Below are positions 14,294 through 16,317 of a DNA stretch of 16,317 nucleotides, in pieces; the stretch's first letter is position 1, and each line of letters opens with the position of its first letter. A program made the position numbers and the translations under genes. The stretch spans positions 1 to 16,317 of the forward strand of contig JAEWBT010000140.1 of the NCBI GenBank assembly GCA_023391015.1, in the 5' to 3' direction. The notes under the pieces were generated by a model. That model saw nothing but the letters and a program-made list of their open reading frames with translations, had not been told where the DNA came from and did not search any database. The DNA comes from Bacteroidota bacterium. GTDB taxonomy: Bacteria; Bacteroidota; Bacteroidia; Chitinophagales; Chitinophagaceae.

Positions 14294-15331
14294 ATGGCTG
14301 CAGAAGAAAAACTAAAGGTCCTCAAGCTCGCTCTTGACAAAATTGAAAAAGATTACGGAAAAGGCTCCGTAATGATGCTTGGCGACAAGCAACAAGCCAA
14401 CATCGAATCCGTCAGCACCGGCTCTCTCGGGCTGGACGTAGCGCTCGGCATCGGCGGTTTTCCCCGTGGCCGGATTATCGAAATATATGGCCCGGAATCT
14501 TCCGGTAAAACCACCATCGCGATCCATACCATTGCCGAAGCCCAAAAACTGGGCGGTGTGTGCGCTATCATAGACGCCGAACACGCTTTCGACGCGGTGT
14601 ATGCACGCAAGCTGGGCGTGGATGTAGACAACCTCCTGATTTCCCAGCCCGACTACGGCGAACAAGCTTTGGAAATCGCTGACCGCCTCATTTCCTCCGG
14701 CGCGCTGGATGTAGTGGTGATTGACTCGGTGGCTGCCCTCGTGCCGAAAGGCGAGCTGGAAGGCGACATGGGGGATTCCAAGATGGGTTTGCATGCCCGC
14801 CTCATGAGCCAGGCGCTTCGGAAGCTCACCGCGACCATTTCCCGCACCGGCACCATCTGTATTTTCATCAACCAGCTGCGCGAAAAAATCGGCGTGATGT
14901 TCGGTAACCCCGAAACCACTACCGGTGGTAACGCCCTGAAATTCTATGCGTCCGTGCGCCTCGACATTCGTCGTCCGGCCTCCGGTCAGATCAAAGACGG
15001 CGACAACGTTCTGGGTAGTCGCGTGAAAGTGAAAGTGGTGAAAAACAAAGTTGCCCCGCCGTTCCGCACCGTCGAGTTTGACCTCATGTTCGGCGAAGGG
15101 ATCTCCAAAGTAGGCGAGGTAATCGATATGGGTATTGAACTGGGCATTATGCAGAAAAGCGGTTCCTGGTTTTCCTACAACGACAATAAAATCGGGCAGG
15201 GCCGCGACAATGTAAAACAGTTTTTGCTGGATAACCCCGAAGTAATGACCGAGATTGAAGCCAAGATTCGCGCTGCCCTGCAACAGCAGGATGCGCCGAT
15301 GACTGAAGAAGCCGCAATGGACGAAATGTAA
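14294..15331 (+). CDS. recA: RecA recombinase
   Basis: RecA forms filaments on single-stranded DNA, promotes strand exchange and acts in recombinational repair. The 345-residue product has the usual length and motifs: Walker A GPESSGKT (66-73), AIIDAEHAFD (91-100) with the catalytic Glu96, Walker B VVVIDSVAAL, the L1 region ELEGDMGDSKMG, and the L2 region NQLREKIGVMFGNPETTTGG. The C-terminus is acidic (MTEEAAMDEM), as expected. There is no recX or other partner within the window. The start follows a TACATTTG box by 29 nt, and a strong terminator lies 23 nt after the stop. It contains no TTCCGGAA palindrome. Confidence 0.98.
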   Translation: MAAEEKLKVLKLALDKIEKDYGKGSVMMLGDKQQANIESVSTGSLGLDVALGIGGFPRGRIIEIYGPESSGKTTIAIHTIAEAQKLGGVCAIIDAEHAFDAVYARKLGVDVDNLLISQPDYGEQALEIADRLISSGALDVVVIDSVAALVPKGELEGDMGDSKMGLHARLMSQALRKLTATISRTGTICIFINQLREKIGVMFGNPETTTGGNALKFYASVRLDIRRPASGQIKDGDNVLGSRVKVKVVKNKVAPPFRTVEFDLMFGEGISKVGEVIDMGIELGIMQKSGSWFSYNDNKIGQGRDNVKQFLLDNPEVMTEIEAKIRAALQQQDAPMTEEAAMDEM

Positions 15332-15354
15332 GTTCGCGTTTAGCGTTTTGTATT

Positions 15355-15390
15355 AAAAACAGCCGCCTTAAAAGGCGGCTGTTTTTGTTT
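15355..15390 (+). terminator. Rho-independent terminator of recA
   Basis: AAAAACAGCCGCCTT (15355-15369) pairs with AAGGCGGCTGTTTTT (15372-15386). TGTTTT-like residues follow. The A-rich left arm makes it able to act on the minus strand as well. Confidence 0.9.
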
Positions 15391-15436
15391 TAGGATCAAG
15401 AGAAACATTTTCCTTCTCAGATTTCCACAAATGAAA

Positions 15437-15473
15437 AATCCGTGTAAATCCGTAGAGATCCGTTTTATCCGCG
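15437..15473. repeat. Degenerate ATCCGT repeat at the end of a gene
   Basis: ATCCG recurs at 15438, 15448, 15458 and 15467, a period of 10, 10 and 9 bp, in the pattern AAATCCGTGTAAATCCGTAG. Similar ATCCGTGTAAATCCGT-type repeats are familiar from intergenic DNA of other bacteria. Its right end runs into the minus-strand methyltransferase gene and supplies the stop codon TAA (15465-15467) and final codons. Confidence 0.55.
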
Positions 15474-16082
15474 TTCTATTTTTTCAAAATGGAGCAACCC
15501 AAAATACCTGCCCAGCCAATACCGCGCGCTGATTTTCCGGAAAGTTTCCGGCAAGGGCAAGTCCCTTTCATAAAACACCGACCGGAACCGGAGTTTTGAG
15601 GAAAAAGGTTGGAACATTTTATCTAACAATCCGAGCGTGTTGTCTGGCGTGAAATGGTTTAGGATAAACAGTTTACCACCCGGTTTCAGCACCCGCGCGG
15701 CTTCGGAAAAAACTTTTTCAGGTTGGGCAACGGTGGAAATTACATGTGATAGAACAACATAGTCGAAGGTATTTTCCCCAAATGGCAGGCCGTGTAGGTC
15801 GGCGCGCAGAAGAGTCGTGCCCGGCAGCGCTTTTTGTCGGGCGCGTTGCAGCATTTTTGGGGAAATATCTACGCCGGTAACCGTATGCTTCCGGAACGCG
15901 TCAAAGCTGCTGCCGTCGCCGGTGCCGAGGTCTATCAAAGTCCCGGCCGGAAGTGCATGGAGTAAGGATTTTAGCGCTCTTTTCTGGGGCCGGAAAAAAG
16001 CTTCCACCAACGGGTAGAAGGGCGCAAAAGCGTTGTAGAAATGGGCTGCTTTTCCGGAAAATTCAGGGAGTTTTGGCCTCAT
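15465..16082 (-). CDS. Class I SAM-dependent methyltransferase, UbiE/PmtA-like
   Basis: The 205-residue product is a methyltransferase of the Methyltransf_11 type. Motif I is LIDLGTGDGSSF (about 49-60), followed by VTGVDISPKML (motif II acidic residue), LRADLHGLPF, FDYVVLSHV and VLKPGGKLFILNHF. The NHF ending and the N-terminal YNAFAPFYPLVEAFF resemble Rhodobacter-type phosphatidylethanolamine N-methyltransferases as well as UbiE-like enzymes. The substrate cannot be settled, with a lipid or small molecule more likely than nucleic acid. The ATG at 16082 overlaps the TGA of the upstream cyclase gene (ATGA, 16079-16082), implying translational coupling. Two FRK-encoding sites and one SGK-encoding site carry the TTCCGGAA palindrome. 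Confidence 0.88.
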   Translation of the reverse strand: MRPKLPEFSGKAAHFYNAFAPFYPLVEAFFRPQKRALKSLLHALPAGTLIDLGTGDGSSFDAFRKHTVTGVDISPKMLQRARQKALPGTTLLRADLHGLPFGENTFDYVVLSHVISTVAQPEKVFSEAARVLKPGGKLFILNHFTPDNTLGLLDKMFQPFSSKLRFRSVFYERDLPLPETFRKISARYWLGRYFGLLHFEKIERG

Positions 16083-16317
16083 TCTGTAAGGCTACGGTGG
16101 GGAGCAGGGCGCTTTTCGTGCACAAAGTTGAGGCTGTACACTTCCAGCGGCTCTGCTTTTCCTTTCAACTCAAAGCTGCCTACCGGATGCGCAATGCCTT
16201 TGTGGATACCGAGCGCTTCCACAAATACGTCCGACGCCAGAATGTCTTTATCCACTTCGCTGGCCAGGCTGCGGATGCGGGCCGTGGTGTTCATCGCGTC
16301 GCCGCTGATAGCAATGT
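16079..16317 (-). CDS. Adenylate/guanylate cyclase catalytic domain, C-terminal fragment
   Basis: Only the last 78 or so residues are in the window; the gene continues past the right edge. The frame reads IAISGDAMNTTARIRSLA, the conserved GD-x-x-NT-x-AR block of class III nucleotidyl cyclases, then ILASDVFVEAL and ends with GSFELKGKAEPLEVYSL, typical of the domain's end. Class III cyclases make cAMP or cGMP; the substrate-choosing residues are outside the window. The stop overlaps the following methyltransferase start by 4 bp, so the two are probably one operon. An internal ATG at 16294 is not a credible start because the conserved block is already in progress there. Confidence 0.85.
   Translation of the reverse strand, partial: IAISGDAMNTTARIRSLASEVDKDILASDVFVEALGIHKGIAHPVGSFELKGKAEPLEVYSLNFVHEKRPAPHRSLTE

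Larger units (their letters stand above)
173..16060. repeat. Highly iterated palindrome TTCCGGAA / TTTCCGGAAA, scattered
   Basis: TTCCGGAA starts at 174, 185, 1013, 1532, 4026, 4193, 5000, 7934, 8159, 8206, 8480, 9036, 11252, 13488, 13498, 13992, 14205, 15535, 15889 and 16052. Fourteen of these 20 extend to TTTCCGGAAA. Equal-base expectation for the 8-mer in this length is about 0.25. Nine are between genes and eleven within genes. In genes they are read in all three frames, as F-R-K/R, S-G-K/N or P-E. The coordinates span the first to last copy; the element itself is 8-10 bp. Confidence 0.9.

Noticed and set aside
14312..15283. Minus-strand open frame of about 323 codons opposite recA
   Set aside because: It mirrors the recA codon pattern, has no family motif and no promoter.

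Overview
The window looks like chromosomal DNA of a member of the Bacteroidota. Five starts are preceded by boxes matching or nearly matching the Bacteroidota -7 element TAnnTTTG, and Shine-Dalgarno sequences are not obvious. A family S46 dipeptidyl-peptidase and a DUF6261 protein, both typical of this phylum, are also present. The moderate G+C and the abundance of small intergenic repeats would fit a Saprospira/Chitinophaga-like lineage, but that finer placement is a guess.

Layout. A short repeat-rich left end precedes an RlmI-family 23S rRNA methyltransferase on the minus strand (238-1416). A repeat-filled divergent intergenic region separates it from a secreted DPP7-type S46 peptidase (1744-3912). 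This converges, through two hairpins, on a minus-strand SDR oxidoreductase with a C-terminal membrane segment (4038-5030). Next is a five-copy palindrome array (about 5074-5265), then a plus-strand cluster of a DUF6261 gene (5380-6117) and a McrB/McrC type IV restriction pair (6153-9504). After a bidirectional terminator come htrA/degP on the minus strand (9579-11087) and, divergently, fusA/EF-G (11326-13473). Another bidirectional terminator separates fusA from a small DUF3817 membrane protein (13580-13909, minus). recA follows (14294-15331, plus) with a strong terminator. The right end holds a minus-strand pair: the C-terminal end of an adenylate/guanylate cyclase that runs off the window, overlapping by 4 bp a SAM-dependent methyltransferase (15465-16082).

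Most genes are single housekeeping or stress units: translation (fusA, rlmI-like), recombination (recA), envelope protein quality control (htrA) and peptide use (S46). The accessory element is the McrBC cassette. The 5' two thirds of its mcrB gene is clearly more AT-rich than its 3' third and than mcrC, which suggests a recombinant or recently replaced specificity half.

The most unusual signals are: (1) extreme over-representation of the palindrome TTCCGGAA, 20 copies, 14 of them as TTTCCGGAAA, in coding DNA in all three frames and enriched between genes; (2) a five-copy array of dyads spaced alternately 41 and 42 bp, which is four helical turns, upstream of the DUF6261-mcrBC cluster; (3) an RlmI-family enzyme lacking the motif VI cysteine and the motif IV aspartate; and (4) the mosaic mcrB. 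No tRNA, rRNA, CRISPR, insertion sequence or phage gene was seen.
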